Source: Lachnospiraceae bacterium
GTDB lineage: Bacteria; Bacillota; Clostridia; Lachnospirales; Lachnospiraceae
Reading direction: 5' to 3'
Length of the DNA: 64,000 nucleotides
Assembly (NCBI GenBank): GCA_015057555.1
Contig: SVEC01000005.1
Span: 62,001 to 126,000, forward strand
Below are positions 40,894 through 50,638 of the stretch, in pieces; position 1 is the stretch's first letter, and each line of letters opens with the position of its first letter. The translations under genes were made by a program, and so were the position numbers. The notes beneath the pieces were generated by a model. It made no database searches. It was not told the origin of the DNA and was given only the letters and a program-made list of their open reading frames with translations.

Positions 40894-43800
40894 CTATATA
40901 AAGTCAAAGCTAACCTGCTCGAATTCTAAATCCTTATATTCAAGCTCTTCCTGGTCAACCTTGCTGGTGTAATCTGTTACTACTGTTAGCTGCTTACCCT
41001 TAGACATCTGCTGTCCTAGGATATAATTCACATCAAATCTGCCTGTTATGGCAGGTGTTGCACCTCTGGCTGGTACTATAAGCTGCACATTATTTGCCTT
41101 AAGAAGGGCAAATATTGGTTCCCAAATATACACATCCTTTGCGGCGCCAAATGGGTTATCTATAAATATAGTTTTAGTTCTTATGTCCTCATTACCAGTG
41201 TGATACATACCGGAAATGTAGTTGATTATACTTACTAAGAACTGTATATAGATACCCTGAGACTGTCCTGTACTACCTACAGCCTCCTCGTATTTTAAGT
41301 ATCTACTCTGCTCCTTAATACGCTCACGCTTGTAAAGACTAAGCTTGATACCATTCATGTCTGTTACTATTACGCCAAACAGTTTCTTAAGTGCCAGACT
41401 ATTTCTAATAAATTTAACCTGTTCCTTCTCGTTACTATAATCATCTGCTTGGGCTACCACATTATCAATATACTGAGACATTCTCTGCTTTAAGAATTCT
41501 TCCTTAAAGTATGGAATGTTAAGTCCCACCATCTGTATAGCCTCACCATCAGCCACTATACGAGACAGCTTAGGAAGCTTATCTAGCTCAGTCTTAACAT
41601 CAAGACATCTCTGTAAGCACTGCTCCTCAAAGTTAGCCTTGATGGTCTCCATATCAACTAAGCTCTTCTCGATTCTATCTCGCTCTAATACAATATACTC
41701 CGAGATAGACTTTAAATTCTCCATAAGAAGGCTAGCTGCTTCATAATCTACTGGGATGATTACATCCTCTCTGATGGTATTAGCTAATTCAAATGCACTC
41801 ATCTGCTCTAGAGCTACCGAGGTATTACCCTTAAAACGAACCAGCTCATTTTTCGCCTTCTCTAAGGCCTTATTGCTTCTATCAAATTTAAGTAAGCTAT
41901 CCTCGAAGATTTCTCTAAGCTTATCCTTTTCCTCCATAATTGGAGTTGCTCCCTCTAGGCTAATATCATTGGTGGTTACTATTCTCTTTACATCCTTGTA
42001 AAGGTCTACCATGTAGCCCTGCTGACGAAGGTAATTTCTATACTCATCCTCATAGTCCTTAGCATCCTTGGCAAGACGCTTAAGAAGCTCCTCACCATCC
42101 GCTAGGGTTGCAGTAATCTCAGAAAGACTTGCCTGCTCCTCCACATACTGGCCAAAGGCATCCTCAATATTCTTAATAGCGTACTGGATACTACCCTCTA
42201 AACGGTTTATTTCAGCACGCTTTTTATCCTGCTTACTCCTAGCCTCTGTTATCTGATTTTCCACATCTCTTATGGAATGCTTACAGCTTTCAAGCACCTT
42301 GTCATCTGATACAAATAGCAAATTATTATTCTCAAATTCCTTAAGCAACTGCAGGCTTACTCCACGCTTCTCGATATTCTTAAGGGCCCTATCCATAGAA
42401 ACCTTTATAGTATCCATAAGGAGCTTCTTATCCTCTATAGCCTTGGCATCATTACTTCCCATACTAACCATAGCTGTAAATCTAGCCTTAAGCTCATCAT
42501 CTCCTATAGTTAAAATCTGATACTCCTTGTCAATGTTATAATAAGCCTTATAGTTATCATCCCATTCCTTGGTTATCTCATCATAACGAGCATTAAGTGA
42601 TTTAAGCTTAGCCTCTGTTTCCACCAAGGAAATATTCTCATCATCAGTAGTATTTATAAGAGTATTAAGACTCTGTTCTAATCTTTCTATATCAGTTCTT
42701 GCCTTGTCAGCTATTTCCTCCTTAGAGGATATAATATCTGTAAGCTTTTCCACTGCAAAAAGCTTTGTTATATCTTGATTAGCCTTTTCTAGTTCCTCCT
42801 GCTTGGAAGCAAGCTGTTCCTTGGTCTTATCTATAGTCAGCCTATAGCCCTTAATCTCTGCTTCAAGCTTATCCTTAGTCTCCGCAAGCTGCTTTCCTAA
42901 TTCCTCTGCTGCCTTTAATCGCTCCTTGGACTTAAGCAATTCACTTTCAGACATTCTAAGAACAAACTCCTGGTCCTGTCTGTAGGCAGAAAGCATCTCA
43001 TCCTTTATATCAAGCTGCAGTTCATAATCCTTAACTAAAGCTCTCTGGGCATCTATAAGCTTATCCTTTGTACCCTCATCTGTAAGGAAATTCACATCTG
43101 CATGTATCGAGAATGCATTGTCTCCAAAATGTACCGCCTTAGAGTCTATAGCCTCCATATCATAGATGCTTACCATCTCCTCTTCAGTGTCCAGCTTATA
43201 AATATTAGGGTCTCCTGCAATAGCCTCATAATCCTTTACAAGAACTCCATAAGGAAGCTCTGGATTTGTAGCAAGAAGCTCCTTCTGCTTATCTACTGGC
43301 AATGCAGACAGATAATCCATACCAAACATAGCAGTTATTCCATGGCGGGTTTCTATGTAATCCATAGCCTTCTTAGCTGCCTTGGAAATATTTATAATTC
43401 TACCTTCCTTAAGTCTATTTATGCTCTTCATAGACTTCTCTATGTTCTTTCTAACTGCTGCAATATCAAGAACTGCCTGAGTAATTCTATCTGAAATAAT
43501 CTTAAGAAGCTCTTCCTCCTTAGATGCACCGTAAACCGTCTTAATATTATCAAGCTTGGCTGTAGCCTCCTCATAGGCTGACTGATGAGCCTCTAAGTCC
43601 GATATAAGCTTATCATTTTCCACAGACTTATCCTTAAGCTGATTCAACTCTAGTGTTGCCGCCTGGATTTTTCCTGCGTTTTCATCTATGGTAGCCTTGG
43701 CCTCTTCCATAGAATTCTCATAGTTCTTAACTACCTCTCTTGCCTCAGAAAGCTGCTCACCCACGTCTGTGAATCTTATGCTATTCATAGACATTCTAAT

Positions 43801-45303
43801 GTTAGAAAGCTCCTCACTAAGATTTACTATTTCCTCATCTGCTGCCGCCTTAACATTCTTTGCCACCGCAAGAGATACTCTGGCCTCAGATAATAGCTTT
43901 TCATTCATAGCTTCCTTTTCTTTAAGTTCTGAAAGCTCCTTTGTTAAGCTTTCTATCTGGCTTCTATAATCCATAAGAAGCTTATCCATACGCATCTTAA
44001 TATTGTATGCATAGGTATATAATTTTTCCTCATCAAAAGAGGACTCAGTCATCATGGTCTTAATAACTGCGTCGTGCTGATAGTACTTAGCTCTATCCTC
44101 TAGATACTCCATATATTCATTAACACTTTCTTTAAGATTAAGGTCTTCCTTAAGAGTCTTAGCTCTCTCATTAAGCTCATCTACCTGAGACATAAGTAGC
44201 TTTTCTTCACCCATAAGCTCCTCTAGCTGTCTCTTATCCTTAGAAACCTTAAGACACTCTATGCGCTCTCTCTGCTTATTCTTAAGCTCACGGGCCTCAT
44301 CCTTCTTAAGCTCTAGCTCCTTAAGGTGCTTTTCATCGTTACGAGCAAACTCCTCACCGGTTACGCATATATTTGCAAGGAGCTCTGACAGGTTGCTCTG
44401 CTCCTTGTAAAGTCCAATAAAGGACTCCACCTTATCAGCCAAAACCCCTATAAGTTCTGCCTGTCTGTCATAGGCCTTAATGTCCTTTTTCTTCTTAGCC
44501 AAAACTGTAAGCTGCTCCTTAATATCCATAAGCATCTTAGCCATAGAATCAGTGCCGTCCTCGTCTCGGCTAGTCTTAACCAGGAATGCCTTTTCTATAA
44601 TCTCCTCAATAAGAAGATCCTCCACCACCTTACGGGTGGTCTTGTAATTATTCTCGAAATAGGTTCTAACATGACCCTCAGTCTTATTGATTCCTCTGAT
44701 AATCTCCCATTGGCTCTCATGAATACCATACTCACTGATAAAGCGCTGGTACTCACCCTTTCGCTCAAAGATTCTAACCTTAAGACTCATATCTCTGTGC
44801 TCTAGCTCCTTAAGGAAATTCTTAAGTCCACTGAAGGTTACCCTCTCTCCCTCCTTAACCAAAGGAAGATTAACTATGTCATGTTTATTGTATTCCTTGT
44901 AGAAAATGCAGTAATTAAAATACTCTATAGATGCTACATCCTTGTTTGCACGGTTCTCTGTCTCGCTGTCACTTTCTTTAGCCTTTCTGGCACAAAAGCC
45001 TGTGGTCATATATCTGTAACCATCTTCTCTGTCTGTGTCATCCAGCTTCCACTCCACCAGTGAGTGAATGGTTGTGTTACCATTTCCGGTTCTAAACAAC
45101 TTCTCTATAGGCTGCTTATCATCCAATGTACAATTAGGTATCATATTCTGGAGCAAAAGTAGCATAAGCACACTTTTTCCACCACCATTTGCCAAGTCAT
45201 AGAGGGTGTTTTTACCATAAAGTCTCATAGTAAAATCATCATAGAACTGGGTGCCAAAATTGTACTTTACATTGTTAACTCTGATTCTGTTAATACTAGG
45301 CAT
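40894..45303 (-). CDS. JetC/MukB-like SMC-type ATPase
   Basis: A 1469-residue SMC-like protein. Walker A is at residues 38-45 (LANGGGKSVLM), then a head lobe, a very long coiled coil (about 270-560 and 700-1190) broken by a hinge-like region (KKAMDYIETRHGITAMFG), and the C-terminal head with a signature-like GSTGQSQGIY and Walker B TIFIDNPFGAAKD. The residue after the Walker B Asp is Asn rather than the usual Glu. ATG 45301-45303 with GGAGG is preferred to GTG 45312. It overlaps the JetB stop by eight bases. With the two genes before it, it forms a Wadjet/MukBEF-type complex. Confidence 0.88.
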   Translation of the reverse strand: MPSINRIRVNNVKYNFGTQFYDDFTMRLYGKNTLYDLANGGGKSVLMLLLLQNMIPNCTLDDKQPIEKLFRTGNGNTTIHSLVEWKLDDTDREDGYRYMTTGFCARKAKESDSETENRANKDVASIEYFNYCIFYKEYNKHDIVNLPLVKEGERVTFSGLKNFLKELEHRDMSLKVRIFERKGEYQRFISEYGIHESQWEIIRGINKTEGHVRTYFENNYKTTRKVVEDLLIEEIIEKAFLVKTSRDEDGTDSMAKMLMDIKEQLTVLAKKKKDIKAYDRQAELIGVLADKVESFIGLYKEQSNLSELLANICVTGEEFARNDEKHLKELELKKDEARELKNKQRERIECLKVSKDKRQLEELMGEEKLLMSQVDELNERAKTLKEDLNLKESVNEYMEYLEDRAKYYQHDAVIKTMMTESSFDEEKLYTYAYNIKMRMDKLLMDYRSQIESLTKELSELKEKEAMNEKLLSEARVSLAVAKNVKAAADEEIVNLSEELSNIRMSMNSIRFTDVGEQLSEAREVVKNYENSMEEAKATIDENAGKIQAATLELNQLKDKSVENDKLISDLEAHQSAYEEATAKLDNIKTVYGASKEEELLKIISDRITQAVLDIAAVRKNIEKSMKSINRLKEGRIINISKAAKKAMDYIETRHGITAMFGMDYLSALPVDKQKELLATNPELPYGVLVKDYEAIAGDPNIYKLDTEEEMVSIYDMEAIDSKAVHFGDNAFSIHADVNFLTDEGTKDKLIDAQRALVKDYELQLDIKDEMLSAYRQDQEFVLRMSESELLKSKERLKAAEELGKQLAETKDKLEAEIKGYRLTIDKTKEQLASKQEELEKANQDITKLFAVEKLTDIISSKEEIADKARTDIERLEQSLNTLINTTDDENISLVETEAKLKSLNARYDEITKEWDDNYKAYYNIDKEYQILTIGDDELKARFTAMVSMGSNDAKAIEDKKLLMDTIKVSMDRALKNIEKRGVSLQLLKEFENNNLLFVSDDKVLESCKHSIRDVENQITEARSKQDKKRAEINRLEGSIQYAIKNIEDAFGQYVEEQASLSEITATLADGEELLKRLAKDAKDYEDEYRNYLRQQGYMVDLYKDVKRIVTTNDISLEGATPIMEEKDKLREIFEDSLLKFDRSNKALEKAKNELVRFKGNTSVALEQMSAFELANTIREDVIIPVDYEAASLLMENLKSISEYIVLERDRIEKSLVDMETIKANFEEQCLQRCLDVKTELDKLPKLSRIVADGEAIQMVGLNIPYFKEEFLKQRMSQYIDNVVAQADDYSNEKEQVKFIRNSLALKKLFGVIVTDMNGIKLSLYKRERIKEQSRYLKYEEAVGSTGQSQGIYIQFLVSIINYISGMYHTGNEDIRTKTIFIDNPFGAAKDVYIWEPIFALLKANNVQLIVPARGATPAITGRFDVNYILGQQMSKGKQLTVVTDYTSKVDQEELEYKDLEFEQVSFDFI

Positions 45304-46009
45304 CCACTTCACCTCCTAAGGCCTTATAAATTCTACCCTTGTACTCCTCGAAGTAGTTCTCCACCAAAGCCTTAAATCTATCTGTAGGATAATATCTATC
45401 CTCAACCTCCACAAAAAGCTTCTGAGCTATAAGGAAGTTAAAGGTAAGCTTCACATATCCTGTTCTTGAGGCTCTTGAAGCACGATTCTTATCCTTATCA
45501 TCTGAGGTAACAGCTGGAAGTTCATCCCACAAAAGAGCTATGGTCTTAAAGCTTTCCGCCTCTAAATCCTCCATAGAATACACTGACAAATCCTTGGTGA
45601 TAGCCATAAGATATGAGCTTACGCTCTCCATAATTTCCTCCAACTTCACATATTCCTTAACCTGATAGGAGGCTGAATCCTGATAAAAGCTAAGCAGTGC
45701 ATTGTACATAATAAAATACACCATATAAAGTTCCTTATTAAGACGTAGTCCTAGCTGGCGTTTCATATCATCATTGTTATATCCAAATACTCTGTTACCC
45801 TCTCCGGCAGTAACATATATGGACTCATTATACTCGTAAATATTAAGGTTCAATTTCTTAACCAAGCGATTAGTAATATCATAAACCGCCGAATTAGAAT
45901 AGTACTCCTCATACATATCTCTGGTATCCTGATTAGAGCGGGATACTTCCTGTCCGGTTATCAGTGCTGAATATATATCAAGTGCTTTGTCTAAGCTTCT
46001 TTCTTCCAT
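45296..46009 (-). CDS. JetB/MukE-like subunit
   Basis: A 237-residue protein with predominantly helical pattern and a winged-helix-like C-terminus (ASRTGYVKLTFNFLIAQKLFVEV, then YYPTDRFKALVENYFEEY). This is how MukE, DUF4194 or DUF6063-type proteins look; they bind the kleisin and DNA between the SMC heads. The ATG at 46007-46009, one base after the JetA stop, has GGAGG upstream; a TTG further upstream is rejected. Position between JetA-like and JetC-like genes supports the call. Confidence 0.75.
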   Translation of the reverse strand: MEERSLDKALDIYSALITGQEVSRSNQDTRDMYEEYYSNSAVYDITNRLVKKLNLNIYEYNESIYVTAGEGNRVFGYNNDDMKRQLGLRLNKELYMVYFIMYNALLSFYQDSASYQVKEYVKLEEIMESVSSYLMAITKDLSVYSMEDLEAESFKTIALLWDELPAVTSDDKDKNRASRASRTGYVKLTFNFLIAQKLFVEVEDRYYPTDRFKALVENYFEEYKGRIYKALGGEVDA

Positions 46010-46010
46010 C

Positions 46011-47606
46011 TTATCCCTGCCTCCTTTCAAAATACATATCTGTAACTACAAATCTATCTGATCTGGCATCTCCTGGATTATCACCAAGAGCACCAAGCTC
46101 AATTTCTTCAGTGCCGAATGTAAGAGTAAATTCCATACTCTCAAACTCAGCCTTCTCATCCTCTGTCATATGAGAGACAACCATCTCCTCCAGCATAGTG
46201 TCCTGCTTAACAAGCATCTGCTTCATGCTATATTCGCGCTTCCCAGCCAAGTGAACTAAGAAAGCATAGTAATCTCTGTTCTCATATATATCCTTGCTAA
46301 ACTTTATCTCAAGGATACCATTTAACTCCTTAATACTAACCTTGTTCCACTTTTTAAGCTGGTCCAAAAGCTGAACAAACAGCATAGCAAAGTTGTGACT
46401 TATCTTCTCATCAAGTATCTCGTCCTCATACTTAAAGTCAAGGTCAAGACTGGCCTTCTCCACCTTCTCACCCTGCTGCTTGTCCTCGGATTTAAGAGTA
46501 AGCATATTGTCAATTGACTTTATAGAAAATGTCTTCTCTAAGCGTGGTGCAAAAAGTGGCATAACCACATGAGCCATAAGGGCAGGATTATCCTGCTTCA
46601 TAATATTCACTAAGCTCTGTCTAAAGTCGAACACTGGCCTTAGCTTTCTAAGCTTAGCCTGACCGATAATCTTATCAGCCATCTGTGAAAGCTCCACTGT
46701 TTCAGATATGAGCTGGCTGTGATTATAAATAGTCTTCTTAAGCTCATTCTCTAGGCTACTGATTTCCTCTAGAGCCTTGGAGCGTAGTAGCTTGGCGCTA
46801 CCTTCTCCTGTAGGGTCTACAGACTGGTTGTTTTCAAACTCAGCTTTCTTAATAGCCTTATCCACCAGTGCCTTATTCTTAGCAAAGAGCTTTTGCTCCT
46901 CAGAGAACCATTTTGCAATGGTATCCATATACTCTGTGTAGGCCTTGTTGCCCTCAAATATATCCATTCCAAGAAGCTTAAGCACATTCTCCTTTTCAGC
47001 CTTAAGCTTAATCACCTGGGCATTTATTCTCTTAACTACATCGATACCACCCTTGAAATTATTAGAGGTTATCATCTTCTCAAGGAGAAGCTGAGATACA
47101 TTAATCTTGCTCTCATCCTTAACCTCCTTAGTATCTAAGTAAAACTCGATACCCTCAGCAGTAATGGTATAAAGCACCTGACCATTCTCGATACGAGAGT
47201 CTATAAGCTTAACTCTGGCAATCTGGCTGGACTTTGTATCCGGATTATAAAACCTAAACTCGAAGGCTCTACCATCATTCTTAAGCTTGTCAAATATATG
47301 TAGGATAAGCTGCTTTTCCTCTTCCTTAGGCTCGTCTAAATCAAAGTCTCGATGAAGCAACTCTGACATAAAGTTCTCATACTCCTCGTAGGTAATATCC
47401 TTTTCGTGGAAATTATTTTCATTAATCAAAAAACGCAAGGATGCCATAGTAATATAACCCATATCAAGAAAACCATATTTGCCTTCCTTATACTGGACAA
47501 ATGTGGTTTCACTTAACACAAAGAATGGGTAATACTTCTTCAAGTTCTGCATTCTCGCGCTATGCTCTGAAATTATGTCGTTAATCATTACGTGCTTTAG
47601 TGCCAT
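46011..47606 (-). CDS. JetA/MukF-like kleisin subunit
   Basis: A 531-residue protein: an N-terminal winged helix (YGFLDMGYITMASLRFLINENNFHE), a second wHTH-like region (KLIDSRIENGQVLYTITAEGIEFYLDTKEV), a helical middle (LKKTIYNHSQLISETVELSQMADKI) and a C-terminal winged helix. This is the usual plan of MukF/JetA-type kleisins, and the neck helix sits where it should to contact JetC. GAGG precedes the ATG. It is the first gene of the operon behind the promoter at 47683-47711. I read it as Wadjet type II-like (DUF5716-like), by architecture. Confidence 0.78.
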   Translation of the reverse strand: MALKHVMINDIISEHSARMQNLKKYYPFFVLSETTFVQYKEGKYGFLDMGYITMASLRFLINENNFHEKDITYEEYENFMSELLHRDFDLDEPKEEEKQLILHIFDKLKNDGRAFEFRFYNPDTKSSQIARVKLIDSRIENGQVLYTITAEGIEFYLDTKEVKDESKINVSQLLLEKMITSNNFKGGIDVVKRINAQVIKLKAEKENVLKLLGMDIFEGNKAYTEYMDTIAKWFSEEQKLFAKNKALVDKAIKKAEFENNQSVDPTGEGSAKLLRSKALEEISSLENELKKTIYNHSQLISETVELSQMADKIIGQAKLRKLRPVFDFRQSLVNIMKQDNPALMAHVVMPLFAPRLEKTFSIKSIDNMLTLKSEDKQQGEKVEKASLDLDFKYEDEILDEKISHNFAMLFVQLLDQLKKWNKVSIKELNGILEIKFSKDIYENRDYYAFLVHLAGKREYSMKQMLVKQDTMLEEMVVSHMTEDEKAEFESMEFTLTFGTEEIELGALGDNPGDARSDRFVVTDMYFERRQG

Positions 47607-47682
47607 GGTATCCTCGTGGTTTTGTAGATGGTGAGTTTTAGCAATTTTTCGCCTATGAGCCCACTATCCCATAATTAGTATA

Positions 47683-47711
47683 ATTTTAATACAAAACAAG
47701 AGGAAATACAA
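47683..47711 (-). promoter_or_regulatory. Promoter of the JetABC-like operon
   Basis: The minus strand has TTGTAT (47706-47711), 17 bases, TAAAAT (47683-47688), about 75 bases before the JetA ATG. No LexA-type palindrome was seen in the leader. Confidence 0.6.
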
Positions 47712-47751
47712 GCAAACAAAAGGATATTTTGTGGTTTTTCGAGGAGATAAT

Positions 47752-47794
47752 ACAAGAAGAAGGACAGTTCTAACCGAACTATCCTTCTTCTTGT
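47752..47794 (-). terminator. Long hairpin after the 242-residue zinc-ribbon gene
   Basis: ACAAGAAGAAGGACAGTTC pairs with GAACTATCCTTCTTCTTGT, 18 of 19 bases. The minus strand continues with ATTATCTCC, not a T-run, so termination may depend on the very stable stem. Confidence 0.6.
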
Positions 47795-47811
47795 ATTACC
47801 ATTCTTTATTA

Positions 47812-48540
47812 CTAAATTTTTTTACCACAGGTTTTACATACCCCAGCCTCTGTCAAAGCTCCACAGCTTTCACATTTTGGAATAAAGGTATTTTTGTGAT
47901 TATACACAGCCTCTTTTAACTGATCATAGCCATCTATGCAATCAAATATTTTCAGATTGGCCTTTGCCCTCTTTCCATCAATGTGTGTTACAATCTGCAG
48001 GGTTAAACCATTTTTATTTTCCTTAATATTATAGATACCTTCAATCTCAGTAGCTATCGATGACAAATCACATCTATTTATCACAGAATCTACTGTATTA
48101 TACATCTTTTCTGCATCAAGTATGTATCTTCTTCTCTTCTCATCCTCTTTCATCATGCGAATTCCCTTTGCAAAATCACTGGTTCCGCTATTTATTAGCT
48201 TATAATCACTCATTCGAGCCAAATCAAGAAATGCATTGGAGAATATATTAATGGCATAAAATTTACCATCACCATACATTACATATACATTTCCTATCCA
48301 ATTAACTATTTCAGTTTCCTTCCAAACCCAAAACAGTGGAAGAAATAGAGCCAAAAGAAATATAGCAATCATGACATAGATAACAAAAAGATTTGCAAAA
48401 TCTATGTTTAACTTAGGCACAACTATAGTCAATGCCAATATTATTACCATCACAAGAATTATTCCCAATCCTGTTTTTCTTGCAACTGCAGGTACGTATT
48501 TAGGGTCGTATGACCATTTATTGTATTTTTTACTACTCAT
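47812..48540 (-). CDS. Membrane protein with C-terminal zinc ribbon (paralogue 1)
   Basis: A 242-residue protein with two membrane helices near the N-terminus (about 25-45 and 50-72), a cytoplasmic domain with many charged residues (RMMKEDEKRRRYILDAEKMY) and a C-terminal zinc ribbon (CESCGALTEAGVCKTCGKKI). The overall plan and several segments (VYNHKNTFIPKCESCG versus SVYTYASNFRMRCPSCG) match the protein at 50639-51481, so the two are paralogues. Function is unknown. Confidence 0.75.
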   Translation of the reverse strand: MSSKKYNKWSYDPKYVPAVARKTGLGIILVMVIILALTIVVPKLNIDFANLFVIYVMIAIFLLALFLPLFWVWKETEIVNWIGNVYVMYGDGKFYAINIFSNAFLDLARMSDYKLINSGTSDFAKGIRMMKEDEKRRRYILDAEKMYNTVDSVINRCDLSSIATEIEGIYNIKENKNGLTLQIVTHIDGKRAKANLKIFDCIDGYDQLKEAVYNHKNTFIPKCESCGALTEAGVCKTCGKKI

Positions 48541-48621
48541 ATTTTTCTCCTATCAGTATATTTATATAATATGTCGTTAAGCTTCATATGGTATATTAAC
48601 CCATTTGTAAAATAGTTTCAA

Positions 48622-50034
48622 CTAATTAACTATATCAAACTGTATCGCTTCCTGTAAAATATTATCATCAAGTATATCCTCTATATCTGCATCTGTATCA
48701 TCCACCCAGTTATAGTCTTCATCATACCTACCTGTAGTTTCTAAGATAATCAAAACATGACTGTTCTCATCATTTCCACAACGAAGCCATATGTGATCCG
48801 CTATATAATCATACTTATTCACTGTATAGTAATAGGTTTGTCCATTTATAGTGGTTGTTAACATATTTTCTAATATATAACTATCTTCTAGACTTTTTTC
48901 TTCAAACAAAAACTCCATTCGTATAGTTGTTGCAGAATCCTTGGAATCATTCCAATGAAAATAAGTTGAAAACATAGCAGTATTATCAGAATGTCCAGGA
49001 TTAATAGAATCTATAGTTATGGAATAATCTCCCACATTATAGGTTGTTTTGTATCTTCCATTAGTCCCTTGATCCTCAATATAGGAATAACCATCTTCTG
49101 GTATTTGAACCATACTATAAATAACTCCAAAAATATTTTTGCTACCTGAGGTGGCTGTGGAGGAGTATATTTCATCGCCAGACTCCTCATAATAAGTCAT
49201 CCACCAATAATCCTTACCAGCTACAGCTTCCTCGTTAGTAACCTTATTAGCATTGTATCTTAGCTCTCTCACAAGCCTTCCATAAGCATAATCATCAAGC
49301 TCCCAGGTTATCACAGACTGCTTCCCACCGATTTGGTACGTTTCATGACACTCCACCCAACCATCATAATACACTGTCCAGTGAGATGATACTAATTCAT
49401 CTGCATTTTCATCCTCTACAACATTATCTAAAGTTACATCAATCAAAACATTATGACTATTGCCTTTTTCCACAGTAACTATCTCTGCCTGATCTCTCAT
49501 ATCCGAATCAAGTATCTCTGATATCTCAAGCAACACAGGAACAGAATAGTTATAGCCATTATATGAGTGTAATTTTTCTCCCTCTAGATTGTAATAGGAA
49601 TAATGCCAGGTATCTCCGTCACAGGCTGATTCATAGTCTTCGTCATACTTGAAGAAATCTCCCTCAAGCAGCTTCGCCAATTCGTTAAACTGCTCATCAG
49701 TAAGCTCCCAGGTCACTACAGAGGTTCTACCACTTAGATTGTAGATTTCATAGTATTCAACAGTACCATCATAATATACACTCCATACATTAGATTGATA
49801 ATAATCCTCATCCGAACTAACTAATCCATTATTACTTTGACTAGCACTAAGAAGTATGGTGTGCTGGTCCATTTTGCCTGAGATATTATCAACAGTTACA
49901 ACCTGACCATCATCATTAATCTTCTTTTTCCTGTCGTCCTTTTTCTTTAAAACATCTATTAGGGTTATCACTAATCCAGCCACTAATGCTAGTATCAAAA
50001 TAACCGCCACTATTCTTGGTATTTTTTTCTTCAT
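48622..50034 (-). CDS. Membrane-anchored protein with two related extracellular domains
   Basis: A 470-residue protein. After Lys-rich residues and a hydrophobic helix (about 6-25) come two copies of the same ~110-residue domain, recognisable by SVYYDGTVEYYEIYNLSGRTSVVTWELTD (about 80-110) and TVYYDGWVECHETYQIGGKQSVITWELDD (about 215-245), then a third beta-rich region (about 320-470). The first domain has a close relative in the neighbouring 168-residue protein, which points to tandem duplication. The ATG at 50032-50034 has AAGG; a GTG three codons upstream is also open. No known family. Confidence 0.75.
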   Translation of the reverse strand: MKKKIPRIVAVILILALVAGLVITLIDVLKKKDDRKKKINDDGQVVTVDNISGKMDQHTILLSASQSNNGLVSSDEDYYQSNVWSVYYDGTVEYYEIYNLSGRTSVVTWELTDEQFNELAKLLEGDFFKYDEDYESACDGDTWHYSYYNLEGEKLHSYNGYNYSVPVLLEISEILDSDMRDQAEIVTVEKGNSHNVLIDVTLDNVVEDENADELVSSHWTVYYDGWVECHETYQIGGKQSVITWELDDYAYGRLVRELRYNANKVTNEEAVAGKDYWWMTYYEESGDEIYSSTATSGSKNIFGVIYSMVQIPEDGYSYIEDQGTNGRYKTTYNVGDYSITIDSINPGHSDNTAMFSTYFHWNDSKDSATTIRMEFLFEEKSLEDSYILENMLTTTINGQTYYYTVNKYDYIADHIWLRCGNDENSHVLIILETTGRYDEDYNWVDDTDADIEDILDDNILQEAIQFDIVN

Positions 50035-50061
50035 AACAATCACCTTCTTATATACAAAAAC

Positions 50062-50568
50062 CTATGACTCTGGTGGAGAAATAATTTCAGCTATTTCTTC
50101 TAAAACAGGATTACCATATATGTATCCATCAAACTCATGTATCTTTTTATAGGTTTCATCGTAGGATATCATTTCCCAGCCTGTGCCATCACAGCCATCC
50201 ATATCATCCATACAAAGTTTAAATCCACCGTCTAATATTTTTTCAAATCTGTTTAAATCTTCCTCACTAAGCTTCCATATTACAACCTCGGTAGCCCCGC
50301 TCAAATTATAATACTTATAATATTCCACAGTTCCGTCACAGTGCACTGTCCAATTACTACTTTGCCAATAATCCGTAGAGCCGTCCATACATCCCCAGTT
50401 AGATTGAGATGCTGTAAATATTACTGACGTACGTTCTATACCAGTCCCTCCTTTACCTTGGGCTTTACTATTTTTTTCATTGCCATCTACGACCCAGAAA
50501 ACAATTCCACCAAGTAAGGTTATTATCATCAATATGGAAATAATTTTTATGATTAGTCTTTTTTTCAT
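50062..50568 (-). CDS. Membrane-anchored single-domain paralogue of the neighbour
   Basis: 168 residues: a basic N-terminus and hydrophobic anchor (IISILMIITLLGGIVFWVVDG), then one copy of the domain found twice in the downstream protein (SQSNWGCMDGSTDYWQSSNW, then HCDGTVEYYKYYNLSGATEVVIWKLSEEDL). The aromatic and Asp/Gly-rich segments suggest a ligand- or sugar-binding beta fold, but none is recognised. GAGGAAATGAT precedes the ATG. It lies 27 bases before its larger paralogue and is probably co-transcribed. Confidence 0.75.
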   Translation of the reverse strand: MKKRLIIKIISILMIITLLGGIVFWVVDGNEKNSKAQGKGGTGIERTSVIFTASQSNWGCMDGSTDYWQSSNWTVHCDGTVEYYKYYNLSGATEVVIWKLSEEDLNRFEKILDGGFKLCMDDMDGCDGTGWEMISYDETYKKIHEFDGYIYGNPVLEEIAEIISPPES

Positions 50569-50638
50569 ATCATTTCCTCCGGAAATTCTTCGCTTTATAA
50601 TGTATACTAATTTCTCTCAGATATTTATGGTTGCAAAA

